A stretch of DNA of 64,000 bases from Actinomycetota bacterium (GCA_030446465.1 JAUJNI010000002.1:489936-553935), one strand, 5' to 3'; counted from the first letter of the stretch, positions 17,192 through 25,139 are shown. Notes: generated by a model from the letters alone, not told the origin. Translations and numbers: made by a program.

Positions 17192-17210
17192 ACCGGGCCA
17201 CCGGTTTTTT
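17192..17210 (+). terminator. Rho-independent terminator after the fused signal peptidase gene
   Basis: ACCGG, loop GCCA, CCGGT and then a run of T. It begins just after the TAA stop and separates this gene from rnhB. Confidence 0.75.
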
Positions 17211-17275
17211 CGCCCTACGACTACCCTCCGGCCCTCCTGTGGGGCGAAAGAAGCGATGGTGCGCGCCCGCCGGGT

Positions 17276-17281
17276 TAAAGT
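17276..17281 (+). promoter_or_regulatory. Leaderless -10 element of rnhB
   Basis: TAAAGT followed by 7 nt and the ATG at 17289. This favours ATG 17289 over the upstream ATG at 17256. Confidence 0.5.
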
Positions 17282-17288
17282 CCGGGCG

Positions 17289-17981
17289 ATGGCCGCCGAT
17301 GCGCTCGGACTGATGGAGGCCCGGCTCACGGCCGCCGGCTTCGAGCGCGTCGCAGGCGCCGACGAGGTCGGCAGAGGAGCTCTGGCAGGGCCGCTCATGG
17401 CGGCAGCGGTGATCCTTCCTCCGGGGGCCGGTCTCGACGGGCTGCGGGACTCCAAGCTCTGCACCAGAGGCCAGCGAGAGCGCCTGGCTCGGGAGATCAA
17501 AGCCGTTGCGCTGGCCTGGTCGGTGGTGCGGGTTCGTCACGACCGCATAGACCGCGAGGGGCTCCAGCGCTGCAACCTCAATGCCCTCAGGCGGGCCCTC
17601 AAGAAGCTCCCGGTCGATCCCGATTACGCGCTGCTCGACTGCTTCGCGATGAAGCGACTGCCTTTTCCCTCGCTCGCCGTGAAAAAGGCGGACTACGTGT
17701 CAAAGAACGTGGCCGCGGCCTCGATACTTGCCAAGGTGGCCAGGGACTCGGTTATGCGCAGGTACCACCGCCGCTGGCCGCACTACGGCTTCGGGACGAA
17801 CGTCGGCTACGGAACGAGACACCACTGGAAAGCGCTCGAGCACTTCGGCCCCTGTGCAATCCACCGCCGAAGCTTCTTTGGAGTCACCGGCTTCTGGGAC
17901 GAGGATGGCGTCTGGCGCCCCCATCCGGCGCGACACTTGGGGCTGGAAGGTGACGGCCTAACAGGAAAGAGGACCGGGTAA
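17289..17981 (+). CDS. rnhB: Ribonuclease HII
   Basis: Removes RNA from RNA–DNA hybrids and single ribonucleotides from DNA. The 230-residue product has the catalytic DEVGRGALAGP (Asp25, Glu26), the DSKLC segment (Asp54), LLDCFAMK and the conserved NVAAASILAKVARD and HYGFGTNVGYGT. ATG 17289 is chosen from the leaderless promoter and the usual family N-terminus. The stop overlaps the DUF2469 ATG as TAATG. First gene of the conserved actinobacterial rnhB–DUF2469–yraN set. Confidence 0.93.
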   Translation: MAADALGLMEARLTAAGFERVAGADEVGRGALAGPLMAAAVILPPGAGLDGLRDSKLCTRGQRERLAREIKAVALAWSVVRVRHDRIDREGLQRCNLNALRRALKKLPVDPDYALLDCFAMKRLPFPSLAVKKADYVSKNVAAASILAKVARDSVMRRYHRRWPHYGFGTNVGYGTRHHWKALEHFGPCAIHRRSFFGVTGFWDEDGVWRPHPARHLGLEGDGLTGKRTG

Positions 17982-18310
17982 TGGGGGTCGAGGATCTCGA
18001 GAAGTACGAGGCCGAGATGGAGCTCCAGCTCTACAAGGAGTACCGCGACGTTCTCCCCATGTTCAAGTTCGTCGTGGAAACGGAGCGACGCTTTTACCTC
18101 GCGAACGAGGTCAAGGTCGAGACTCGCCAGGTTGCCGCCAAGTTGTGGTTCGAAGTGGAGTTGAGGGATGCATGGGTGTGGGACATGCACAGGCCGGCGC
18201 GCTTCGTCTCCCACGTGAGGGTCGTCACGTTCAGGGACCTGAACGTCGAAGAGCTGGCTCAGCTGGCAGAGCGGGACCTGATCCCAGAACCCCCGGGACT
18301 CGAGGACTAG
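17981..18310 (+). CDS. DUF2469 family protein
   Basis: A 109-residue soluble protein with the strongly conserved actinobacterial sequence EDLEKYEAEMELQLYKEYRDV, FVVETERRFYLANEV, DAWVWDMHRPARFV and VVTFRDLNVEELA. The family is essentially restricted to Actinomycetota and sits between rnhB and yraN; its function is unknown. It is translationally coupled to rnhB, which suggests, without proving, a role near nucleic-acid metabolism. Confidence 0.93.
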   Translation: MGVEDLEKYEAEMELQLYKEYRDVLPMFKFVVETERRFYLANEVKVETRQVAAKLWFEVELRDAWVWDMHRPARFVSHVRVVTFRDLNVEELAQLAERDLIPEPPGLED

Positions 18311-18339
18311 CAGCACCGTTTCGCGTCGCAGGCCACCGC

Positions 18340-18345
18340 TAGCTT
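18340..18345 (+). promoter_or_regulatory. Leaderless -10 element of yraN
   Basis: TAGCTT followed by 6 nt and the ATG at 18352. No Shine–Dalgarno sequence is visible. Confidence 0.45.
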
Positions 18346-18351
18346 GTCGGC

Positions 18352-18705
18352 ATGGACGCGCGGCCAACTCTGGGGCGAACCGGCGAAGATCTCGCCGTCG
18401 ATCTGCTTGAACGGCTCGGCTTCACCATCGTCGACCGTAACTGGCGCTGTGCGGCGGGAGAGATCGACGTTGTTGCTACGAAGGACGGCCTGCTCGTCTT
18501 TTGTGAGGTCAAGACCCGCAGCACGAACAGGTGGGGGGAGCCGTCCGAAGCCGTCGGTTACGCGAAGCAGGCAAGGCTGCGGCGCCTTGCGGCGGCGTGG
18601 GTCGGTGAGCGCAGACCGGGGGGTGTACGGATTCGCTTCGATGTGGTGTCCGTTATCGTTCGGGCCGCCCACACGGAGGTGGTTCACCTGCCGGACGCCT
18701 TTTAG
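18352..18705 (+). CDS. YraN/UPF0102 nuclease-fold protein
   Basis: The 117-residue protein has the family pattern GRTGEDLAVDLLERLGFTIVDRNWRC, then the restriction-endonuclease-like residues GEIDVVA, LVFCEVKTR and GYAKQARLRRLA. Family members are predicted nucleases or Holliday-junction-related; the activity is not established. It stands 41 bp after the DUF2469 gene, and comM and dprA, its usual next neighbours, are displaced about 6.5 kb downstream by the envelope region. Confidence 0.88.
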   Translation: MDARPTLGRTGEDLAVDLLERLGFTIVDRNWRCAAGEIDVVATKDGLLVFCEVKTRSTNRWGEPSEAVGYAKQARLRRLAAAWVGERRPGGVRIRFDVVSVIVRAAHTEVVHLPDAF

Positions 18706-18739
18706 AAGATGAAGCCTGAAGGACCGTGAAGGAGGCGGT

Positions 18740-19528
18740 ATGACCGCTTACGAGTCGCTCGTCTGGGACCAAGAGGGCCATGTCGCTACCGTCACTCTCA
18801 ACCGGCCCGCCAAACGCAACGCCATGTCCTGGGTCATGTTCGAGGAGATAGGGGCGGCGTTCGAACGCGCCTCCGAGGATCCGGGGATCCGTTGTCTGGT
18901 AGTGACCGGCGCGGGGGGAGCCTTTACCTCGGGTGCAGACCTCAACGATCCGGCCAACCTTGATGGGTCCGGCTTTGAGCTAAAGGACCGAATGCGGCGC
19001 ATCCACCGCATCGCGACGGCAGTAATCAACTGCTCGGTGCCCACCATCGCCAAGGTGACCGGGGTCGCCGCGGGCGCAGGGTGCAACCTGGTGCTGTCGT
19101 GCGATCTGATCGTTGCGACGTCCTCTGCAAGCTTTGCCGAGCTGTTCGTCAAGCGAGGGCTGGTCGTCGATTTCGGCGGATCCTGGGCGCTGACCCGTCT
19201 GCTGCCTCTCAACAAGGCCAAGGAGCTTGCGTTACTCGGCGACACCTTGTCGGCACAGGACGCCGATCGCTACGGACTGCTCAACCGGTTGTGCGACGAA
19301 GGCGACGTCGACCAGGTAGTGAAGGATCTCGCCGGGCGCCTCGCGTCCATGCCCCCCAGGACGGTGGCGATGATCAAGGAGAACCTCAACAGGGCGCCGG
19401 AGCGTTCGCTCGAGGCTACGCTCGAAGCGGAGACCGCGACTCAGTCGCTGTGTTTCCACAGCGACGATACCCGTGAAGCGCTCCTTGCCTGGACCGAGAA
19501 GAGGGAGCCGAACTTCACGGGGCGGTGA
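18740..19528 (+). CDS. Enoyl-CoA hydratase/isomerase family protein
   Basis: A 262-residue crotonase-fold protein: VATVTLNRPAKRNAMS, VVTGAGGAFTSGADLND, KVTGVAAGAGCNLVLSCDLIVA and FAELFVKRGLVVDFGGSWALTRL. The oxyanion-hole glycines are present. Catalytic Glu residues of classical hydratases are not clear at the usual sites (GAGCN, DFGGSW), as in many specialised members, so hydratase, isomerase or another CoA activity are all possible. GGAGG lies upstream of the ATG. It is followed by an unrelated envelope gene. Confidence 0.88.
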   Translation: MTAYESLVWDQEGHVATVTLNRPAKRNAMSWVMFEEIGAAFERASEDPGIRCLVVTGAGGAFTSGADLNDPANLDGSGFELKDRMRRIHRIATAVINCSVPTIAKVTGVAAGAGCNLVLSCDLIVATSSASFAELFVKRGLVVDFGGSWALTRLLPLNKAKELALLGDTLSAQDADRYGLLNRLCDEGDVDQVVKDLAGRLASMPPRTVAMIKENLNRAPERSLEATLEAETATQSLCFHSDDTREALLAWTEKREPNFTGR

Positions 19529-19535
19529 TGGATCC

Positions 19536-19565
19536 TTGCAGTCCGCCTCCAAAAGGGGCTACAGT
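19536..19565 (+). promoter_or_regulatory. Promoter of the sortase-substrate gene
   Basis: TTGCAG (19536–19541), an 18-nt spacer and TACAGT (19560–19565). Transcription would give a leader of about 25 nt containing GGGGAGGA before the ATG at 19597. Confidence 0.5.
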
Positions 19566-19596
19566 GCGGCAACCACACATTCACGGGGAGGAACTG

Positions 19597-20139
19597 ATGA
19601 ACCACAGGGCTGCCACCCTCAAGAAAGCCGTAGTCCTAACCGCAATGTCCGCTTTGTTCGCACTGGTGGTAGCCGGTCCCGCCGCGGCGCAGAACACCGA
19701 GGGTAACAACGGCACCGTGAAGATCCACGCCGGCGCAAACGAGCCGAGCGACGAGCGCCGCTCCGAGCCCCAGGTGTGCACCTTCCACATCCACGCCTTC
19801 AACTTCGACCCTAACCAGGAGCTGAGATACACGATCACCAACGTGGACGACGGGGGAGTCGTCGAGGCGGGGTCGTTCCAGGTCAACGGCAGGGGCGAGG
19901 GCAGAGAGCCGGCCGGTGGCGCAATGTCGGTGCGCAACGCGGGCTCTTACCGGCTTGATGTGGCGACGAACGACGGAGGAAAGTCGAAGACCTTCCAGGT
20001 CACCTGCGAGGGCGGCGTGCTCGGTCGGACCGGAGGAGAGCCTTCCCCGTTCGTGACCGCCGCGGGGATCCTCATGACGCTCGGGGCGGCGCTGATCCTC
20101 GACTCGCGTAGGCGAGTGTGGAGCAGAGCCAGCTTCTAG
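19597..20139 (+). CDS. Secreted cell-wall protein with LGRTG sorting signal
   Basis: The 180-residue product has a signal peptide (KKAVVLTAMSALFALVVAGPAAAQ) and a small extracellular domain with two Cys (QVCTFHIHAFNFD, FQVTCEGG). The C-terminus reads LGRTGGEPSP, a hydrophobic helix (VTAAGILMTLGAALIL) and DSRRR, which is the three-part layout of a sortase sorting signal with a variant LxxTG motif. A sortase gene lies 0.6 kb downstream, so this is its likely substrate. The HIHAFNFDPNQEL region resembles a beta-sandwich; no function is known. Good ribosome binding site (GGGGAGGA) before the ATG. Confidence 0.8.
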   Translation: MNHRAATLKKAVVLTAMSALFALVVAGPAAAQNTEGNNGTVKIHAGANEPSDERRSEPQVCTFHIHAFNFDPNQELRYTITNVDDGGVVEAGSFQVNGRGEGREPAGGAMSVRNAGSYRLDVATNDGGKSKTFQVTCEGGVLGRTGGEPSPFVTAAGILMTLGAALILDSRRRVWSRASF

Positions 20140-20702
20140 CCGACCATCCCCCGTATTCCCAAGACGGTAAGAAGCACGCCCAGCACGAGCGCTCCCGCAG
20201 CGACCCAGTCGGTTATGGACCACTCCCCAAGTGCAGGAAGCCGAGATCCGCGGTCGGCCACCTCGGGGGGAGGCTGCAGCCGCTGCATCACCCGCCCTCG
20301 GTGGAGGTAGACGTCCCCGTCCCTGGGACCCAGACCTAGCGACAGAGCTCGCCATCCCTCTATGGATGGAGCCTCGCGGCAAAGGACGATGGCTCGGCCC
20401 CTTGCAGCCGGCGCCCCACGGCGTCCGAGCGACTTCTCTAGCGCCGCCAACCTGGTGGTCACCTCCACGGCGACCGCGGGGGAGAGGACGGGCACCGCAG
20501 TAACCACGACCGGTGCCCCGTCGTCAGCCGTGGCAAACACCGTGCCGGCCGCTCCTGTGACGGTCGACCTGGGAGTTCCCAACACGGTCAGGCGCTCGTT
20601 CAAGGCGGTGGCACCACCACGCCACGCGATGACCATCGCGTTGAGGCTGTGTTTGAGCTCCACCAGCGAGGCAGCGGTCGATGGAGGCTCGGGATCCTTC
20701 AC
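20136..20702 (-). CDS. Hypothetical tail-anchored protein
   Basis: A 188-codon minus-strand frame fills the otherwise empty space between the sortase substrate and the sortase. GTG 20702 is preceded by TATCCT at leaderless spacing; the frame also extends upstream to an ATG at 20771. The C-terminus has a single hydrophobic helix (WVAAGALVLGVLLTVLGI), so the rest is probably cytoplasmic. Segments such as SLVELKHSLNAMVIAWRGG and EVTTRLAALEKSLGRR look helical. I do not recognise a family. It overlaps the substrate gene by 4 nt tail to tail. Real coding is likely but not certain. Confidence 0.55.
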   Translation of the reverse strand: MKDPEPPSTAASLVELKHSLNAMVIAWRGGATALNERLTVLGTPRSTVTGAAGTVFATADDGAPVVVTAVPVLSPAVAVEVTTRLAALEKSLGRRGAPAARGRAIVLCREAPSIEGWRALSLGLGPRDGDVYLHRGRVMQRLQPPPEVADRGSRLPALGEWSITDWVAAGALVLGVLLTVLGIRGMVG

Positions 20703-20710
20703 CGTCGCAC

Positions 20711-20716
20711 AGGATA
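20711..20716 (-). promoter_or_regulatory. Possible leaderless -10 element of the tail-anchored protein gene
   Basis: On the minus strand TATCCT ends 8 nt before the GTG at 20702. Only 34 bp separate this gene from the divergent sortase, whose own candidate -10 (TAGCCT, 20722–20727) lies beside it. Confidence 0.35.
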
Positions 20717-20736
20717 GGGGATAGCCTCCGAAATCA

Positions 20737-21390
20737 ATGTCGCGGTCTCGGGTTCTCGGTAAGTTCCTCATCTCGGTGAGCGTGGGGATCCTGTTGTTCG
20801 TCCTGTGGCTGCTGTGGGGGACCGGCCTCTACACCGCGCGAGCCCAGGATCGGCTGGCCGACCGGTTCGATGAGGTGGCGTCGGTGGCAGGCCCCGGGCA
20901 GCAAACCGCGCAAGGCCCGACGGGTCCACCGGAGGGATGGGCGCCGGCGCCGGGCGCGCCCGTCTTTCGCCTCGAGATACCGGACATCGGGGTGGACCAG
21001 ATCGTCGTAGAAGGCGCTGGTGAGGACGAGCTGAAGAAGGGCCCTGGTCACTATCCCTCGTGCCGGGATGGTTTCGAGCCGCCCCTGTGCAGCCAGTTCG
21101 GCGAAGTCTGGCCCGGCGAACCGGGCAGGGTGATCGTGTCTGGTCACCGAACTACCTACGGAGCGCCCTTCTGGGACCTCGACAAGCTCGAAACGGGCGA
21201 CGAGATCACGACCCACACTAAGTGGGGCAGGTTCACCTACAAGGTAACGGGAGCAGACATCATCGACGCTGCCTCGACCGAGGTGCCGCAGCCGACGACC
21301 ACGGCGGAGCTAGCCCTTACGACCTGCAGCCCCAAGTACTCGGCCGAGCAGCGCCTGGTGATCTACGCGCGGCTTCAAGGCGAGGCTTAG
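20737..21390 (+). CDS. Sortase, class E-like
   Basis: A transpeptidase that cleaves LxxTG-type signals and anchors proteins to the cell wall. The 217-residue product has an N-terminal transmembrane anchor (FLISVSVGILLFVLWLLWGTGLY), a Pro/Gly-rich linker and a sortase domain with VIVSGHRTTYGAPFWDLDKL (His137), LALTTCSPKYSAEQRLVIYAR (Cys197, Arg206). The SGHRTTYGAPF and TTCSPK signatures are those of class E/D enzymes of Actinomycetota. An insert with two Cys (YPSCRDGFEPPLCSQFG) precedes the active site and could form a disulfide. The neighbouring protein with LGRTG is the obvious substrate. Confidence 0.9.
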   Translation: MSRSRVLGKFLISVSVGILLFVLWLLWGTGLYTARAQDRLADRFDEVASVAGPGQQTAQGPTGPPEGWAPAPGAPVFRLEIPDIGVDQIVVEGAGEDELKKGPGHYPSCRDGFEPPLCSQFGEVWPGEPGRVIVSGHRTTYGAPFWDLDKLETGDEITTHTKWGRFTYKVTGADIIDAASTEVPQPTTTAELALTTCSPKYSAEQRLVIYARLQGEA

Positions 21391-21439
21391 GCCTTGCACC
21401 GTCGCCGCACCGTCGTCTCAGGATAAGTTCGCCTGCGGG

Positions 21440-21445
21440 TACCAT
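21440..21445 (+). promoter_or_regulatory. Leaderless -10 element of the SGNH hydrolase gene
   Basis: TACCAT followed by 7 nt and the GTG at 21453. It supports that start and marks the head of the carbamoyltransferase unit. Confidence 0.45.
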
Positions 21446-21452
21446 CGCAGCG

Positions 21453-22652
21453 GTGGCGACGACACGCGAGGCGCCGACCACCGCGGTCGGTAACGACGCA
21501 GCACCCCGGAACCGGCGCGCGGGCGGGCGCCTCAGAAAACTGACGATCGTGCTCGTTTCGATCCTTCTTACGCTCGTGATCCTGGAGGTTGTGTTCCGAG
21601 CGCTCGGCTTCCAGCCGATCTACGACGTCTATTCCGAGCCGGAAGCTTTCTGGAAGCGGGACGCCCTCCTCGGGTGGTCACTGGAACCGGGGGCCGAGGG
21701 CGAGTTCGTGGGCCCGAGGCCTTTTCCGATCCAGTACCGGACGGAAGTGCGCATCAACTCGCTGGGATTCCGGGGGCCGAACATCCCGGAGCTTCCTGAA
21801 GGCGGATTACGAGTCGTGGTCCTCGGCGACTCGATGACGGCGGGCTTTGAGGTGGACGAGGACCGCACCTATGCGGCCGTCACCGAAGAGCTCTTGCGTC
21901 CGGACCTTGACGTCCCGGTTCAGGTGATCAATGCGGGCGTCAGGGGCTACGGGACCGATCAGGTCCATCTGCTCTACCAGGACCGTGTGCGCGCGTTGGA
22001 GCCCGACATCGTCGTGTACCACACGACTTCGAACGACGCCGACGACAACATCACGCTGCACCGAATGCAGAGGCCGTTCGGGAAGCCGGCGTTCGCGCTC
22101 CAGCCCGATGGTTCTCTGCAGCTCGTGGGTCGACCGGTGCCCGACTATGAGTTCTGCTCGTCGTACCGCCTCGACGAGAGCTATGACACACGCCGAGTCG
22201 ACGGCCTTCGAAGCCGTGCGTTCTGCTGGCTTCAGAGGAACCTCGCCGATCACTCAGCGCTCTTTAGCTTCGTAACGGCGCGCATCCGGCAGAACCCCGG
22301 TCTTCTAAGGAAGATCTACAACCTTGGGGCGACGGAGGAGACGCCGACCGGCGAGGGCCTCCACCCTCCCCACGCCGTTCGCCTCACGTCGTCGCTGATC
22401 GAGGAGCTGGCGTCGCTCGTGCATCGAGACGGTGCGCGGTTCATGCTGATGGGGCAACGGAGCGACCTCCAGCAGCTAGACTTGGACGGCCTCCAGCGCG
22501 GGAGCGGCGCGATCATCGAGCTCGACGAAGCTCTCGGGCCGAGCCCGGGCGACGAAGTACGGTTTCCCGTCGACGGGCATTACAACGAGGAGGGTCACCG
22601 CTTGGTCGCGGCCCTCCTCGCCGAACGCCTCGCCCGGCTGGAGAGCCGATGA
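21453..22652 (+). CDS. Membrane-anchored SGNH/GDSL-type hydrolase
   Basis: The 399-residue product has one N-terminal transmembrane helix (LTIVLVSILLTLVILEVVFRALG) and an extracytoplasmic SGNH-fold domain: VVVLGDSMTAG (catalytic Ser), INAGVRGYGTDQ (Gly/Asn oxyanion region), YHTTSNDADDN, and the C-terminal FPVDGHYNEEGH (Asp–His). The longer frame from 21222 overlaps the sortase and is not used. SGNH proteins of this architecture act as esterases or acyltransferases on surface glycans. Its last bases overlap the carbamoyltransferase ATG, so they form one operon. Confidence 0.85.
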   Translation: MATTREAPTTAVGNDAAPRNRRAGGRLRKLTIVLVSILLTLVILEVVFRALGFQPIYDVYSEPEAFWKRDALLGWSLEPGAEGEFVGPRPFPIQYRTEVRINSLGFRGPNIPELPEGGLRVVVLGDSMTAGFEVDEDRTYAAVTEELLRPDLDVPVQVINAGVRGYGTDQVHLLYQDRVRALEPDIVVYHTTSNDADDNITLHRMQRPFGKPAFALQPDGSLQLVGRPVPDYEFCSSYRLDESYDTRRVDGLRSRAFCWLQRNLADHSALFSFVTARIRQNPGLLRKIYNLGATEETPTGEGLHPPHAVRLTSSLIEELASLVHRDGARFMLMGQRSDLQQLDLDGLQRGSGAIIELDEALGPSPGDEVRFPVDGHYNEEGHRLVAALLAERLARLESR

Positions 22653-24490
22653 CGACGATCCTGGGTATCTCGGCCTTCTATCACGACGCCGCAGCGGCGC
22701 TCGTCGTCGACGGCGAGATCGTGGCTGCCGCTCAGGAGGAACGCTTCTCGCGCAAGAAGCACGACGAGGGATTTCCTGCTAAGGCGATCGACTACTGCCT
22801 CGGGGAAGCGGGTGTGACTCCGGCAGACCTCGACTACGTCGGCTTCTACGACAAGCCGTTGCTCAAGTTCGAGCGGCTCCTTCAAACCTACGTCTCCTAC
22901 GCTCCTTCGGGCCTGCGCTCCTTCCTTCGCGCCATGCCGTTGTGGCTCAACGAGAAGCTCTACATATCCCGGCAGCTGAACCGGGGCCTCGGGCGCGCCT
23001 ACCGGAACCGGTTTGTGTTCACCGAGCACCACGAGTCCCACGCGGCCAGTGCATTCTTCCCGTCGCCATTCGAGGAAGCGGCGATCCTGACCCTGGACGG
23101 TGTCGGGGAGTGGGCCACCGGCAGCCTCGGGGTGGGCCGCGGCAACGCGATCGAGCTGTTCTCCGAGCTGCGGTTCCCGCACTCGCTCGGGCTCCTGTAC
23201 TCCGCCTTCACGTACTTCTGCGGATTCAAAGTCAATTCAGGCGAGTACAAGCTGATGGGGCTCGCGCCCTACGGCGACCCCGTCTACGCGGATCTGATCC
23301 TCGAACGCCTGCTGGATCTGAAAGAGGACGGATCCTTCCGCCTCGACATGAGTTATTTCAACTACGCGCGGGGATTGACGATGACCTCCAGCAAGTTCCA
23401 CGACCTCTTCGGCGGGCCGCCGCGAGACGCAGAGGCCCCGATCACGCAGCGCGATATGGACGTCGCCGCGTCGATCCAGCAGGTCACCGAGGAGGTCGTG
23501 CTCCGATCGGCCCGACACCTCCACGAGCTCACGAAGATGCGCGATCTCTGCATGGCCGGCGGGGTAGCGCTCAACTGCGTCGCGAACCGCAGGTTGCTCG
23601 ACGAAGGTCCGTTCGACAGGATCTGGGTGCAGCCGGCCGCCGGCGACGCAGGGGGCGCGCTCGGCGTCGCTCTGTTCGTCTGGCATCAACTGCTGGGAAA
23701 CGAGCGGATCCCCGAGCCGAGAGACGCCATGCGGGGAGCTCTGCTGGGGCCGCGCTTTGATGCATCCGACATCCGGGCGGCGCTCGACCGTGCGGGTGCT
23801 GCTTATCGTCTCATCGACGACGAGGACGAGCTCTGTGATGTCGCGGCAGCGTTGTTGACGGGCGGCAACGTCCTGGGCTGGTTCCAGGGACGGATGGAGT
23901 TCGGCCCCCGCGCCCTCGGGTCGCGGAGCATCTTGGGCGACCCCCGGGACCCGAAGATGCAGTCGGTGATGAACCTCAAGATCAAGTTCAGGGAGTCGTT
24001 CCGCCCCTTCGCGCCGGCGGTGCTCGAAGAGCACGCGGGCGACTGGTTCGACTGCGATGGGTTCGAAGAAAGCCCGTACATGCTGCTCGTCGCGCCCGTA
24101 AGCGCGCAGCATCGGACCTCCGCCGCCGACGACCGCCGCGGGCTCGCAAAATTGGGCGTGGCGCGCTCCGATATCCCTGCGGTGACTCACGTCGACTATT
24201 CGGCACGGTTGCAGACCGTCGATGGCGATCGCCATGTCCGCTTCCGGAAGCTCCTCGAGCGATTCTGGGCAAAGACGGGTTGTCCCGTGCTGATCAACAC
24301 TTCGTTCAACGTCCGTGGCGAGCCGATCGTGTGCACGCCGGACGAGGCCTATCGATGCTTCTTGGCGACCGACATGGACGCGCTCATCATCGAGAACTTC
24401 TTGCTCCTCAAGGCGGAGCAGGAGGAAGCGGCGCAGCAGGAGGGCGCCCAATACCTCGCGCAATACCTCGCGAGCGTCGAGCCGGACTGA
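22649..24490 (+). CDS. Carbamoyltransferase (NodU/TobZ/CmcH family)
   Basis: Transfers a carbamoyl group from carbamoyl phosphate through carbamoyl-AMP to a hydroxyl group, in known members on sugars, antibiotics or nodulation factors. The 613-residue length is standard. Motifs: ILGISAFYHDAAAALV at the N-terminus, EHHESHAASAFF with the metal-binding histidines, LTLDGVGEWATG, GEYKLMGLAPYG, MAGGVALNCVANRRL, FQGRMEFGPRALGSRSIL, and NTSFNVRGEPIV in the YrdC-like C-terminal domain. Overlaps the SGNH gene by 4 nt and precedes SxtJ and DUF5989 genes. The acceptor is probably an envelope glycan or lipid, inferred from the membrane neighbours. Confidence 0.94.
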   Translation: MTTILGISAFYHDAAAALVVDGEIVAAAQEERFSRKKHDEGFPAKAIDYCLGEAGVTPADLDYVGFYDKPLLKFERLLQTYVSYAPSGLRSFLRAMPLWLNEKLYISRQLNRGLGRAYRNRFVFTEHHESHAASAFFPSPFEEAAILTLDGVGEWATGSLGVGRGNAIELFSELRFPHSLGLLYSAFTYFCGFKVNSGEYKLMGLAPYGDPVYADLILERLLDLKEDGSFRLDMSYFNYARGLTMTSSKFHDLFGGPPRDAEAPITQRDMDVAASIQQVTEEVVLRSARHLHELTKMRDLCMAGGVALNCVANRRLLDEGPFDRIWVQPAAGDAGGALGVALFVWHQLLGNERIPEPRDAMRGALLGPRFDASDIRAALDRAGAAYRLIDDEDELCDVAAALLTGGNVLGWFQGRMEFGPRALGSRSILGDPRDPKMQSVMNLKIKFRESFRPFAPAVLEEHAGDWFDCDGFEESPYMLLVAPVSAQHRTSAADDRRGLAKLGVARSDIPAVTHVDYSARLQTVDGDRHVRFRKLLERFWAKTGCPVLINTSFNVRGEPIVCTPDEAYRCFLATDMDALIIENFLLLKAEQEEAAQQEGAQYLAQYLASVEPD

Positions 24491-24495
24491 GCGAC

Positions 24496-24903
24496 ATGAT
24501 GATCAACAGGGACCCGGCCCGCCGCGATCTGATCTCCTTCGGCATGGCATTGCCGGTGTTCTTTGCGCTGGTCGGTTTCGTGGTGGCCCACAGGACCGCG
24601 TCGGACTTCGCACCGCGCGTCATATGGATCGCAGGCGCCATTGTGACCGCTGTGTACGCCGGCGTCCGCGGGGCGCGACGACCGATCTTCGTCGGCTGGT
24701 CCTATCTCGCGTATCCCATCGGGTGGCTGGTGACGCACGTGGTGCTGGTCTCGGTGTTCTGGCTCGTGATCACACCGATCGGAGTGATGGTGAGGCTCGC
24801 CGGCCAGGATCCGCTCCCGAGGAAGTACGATCCCTCCGCACGGTCGTACTGGACGCCGAAGGATAAGGCCACCGGCGTCCGGCGGTACTTCCAGCAGTTT
24901 TGA
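24496..24903 (+). CDS. SxtJ family membrane protein
   Basis: The 135-residue protein has three to four hydrophobic segments (LISFGMALPVFFALVGFVV, VIWIAGAIVTAVYAGV, WLVTHVVLVSVFWLVITPIGV) and ends with the family signature AGQDPLPRKYDPSARSYW. SxtJ proteins take their name from the saxitoxin cluster but are widespread beside carbamoyltransferases; their role is unknown. The start at 24496 follows the carbamoyltransferase stop by 5 nt; the longer frame from 24280 is a shadow. Confidence 0.85.
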   Translation: MMINRDPARRDLISFGMALPVFFALVGFVVAHRTASDFAPRVIWIAGAIVTAVYAGVRGARRPIFVGWSYLAYPIGWLVTHVVLVSVFWLVITPIGVMVRLAGQDPLPRKYDPSARSYWTPKDKATGVRRYFQQF

Positions 24904-24914
24904 GAGGGCGGCGG

Positions 24915-25139
24915 ATGGCAGAGCAACGGGCACCGGAGCGCGCGGACGCCGACGAGGCGAACGATTTCGCGCGCGAGGCAGCCGCGAAGAAGAAGAGCGT
25001 CGTCGGCGAGTTCTGGGACTTCGCACGGCAGAACAAGAGGTGGTGGATGACCCCGATCATCGTCATCCTTCTTCTTCTTGGTTTGCTGGTGCTGGCAACC
25101 GGCACGGGAGTCGGGGCCCTCATCTACCCACTGTTCTAG
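24915..25139 (+). CDS. DUF5989 family small membrane protein
   Basis: The 74-residue protein has a charged N-terminus (PERADADEANDFAREAAAKKK) and then the DUF5989 core: GEFWDFARQNKRWWMTPIIVI followed by LLLLGLLVLATGTGVGALIYPLF, a single membrane helix. Such proteins regularly follow SxtJ and carbamoyltransferase genes, which is the situation here (11 nt downstream). Function unknown; a small subunit or anchor of the carbamoylation machinery is a reasonable guess. Confidence 0.85.
   Translation: MAEQRAPERADADEANDFAREAAAKKKSVVGEFWDFARQNKRWWMTPIIVILLLLGLLVLATGTGVGALIYPLF

Noticed and set aside
15841..17193. 450-codon minus-strand frame rich in Leu/Gly/Arg
   Set aside because: Produced by reading the KKTTA repeat and the peptidase gene backwards; composition is that of the repeat complement.
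18340..19528. Expectation of comM and dprA directly after yraN
   Set aside because: They are present but displaced to 25250–27735 by the crotonase, sortase and carbamoylation genes, so nothing is missing.
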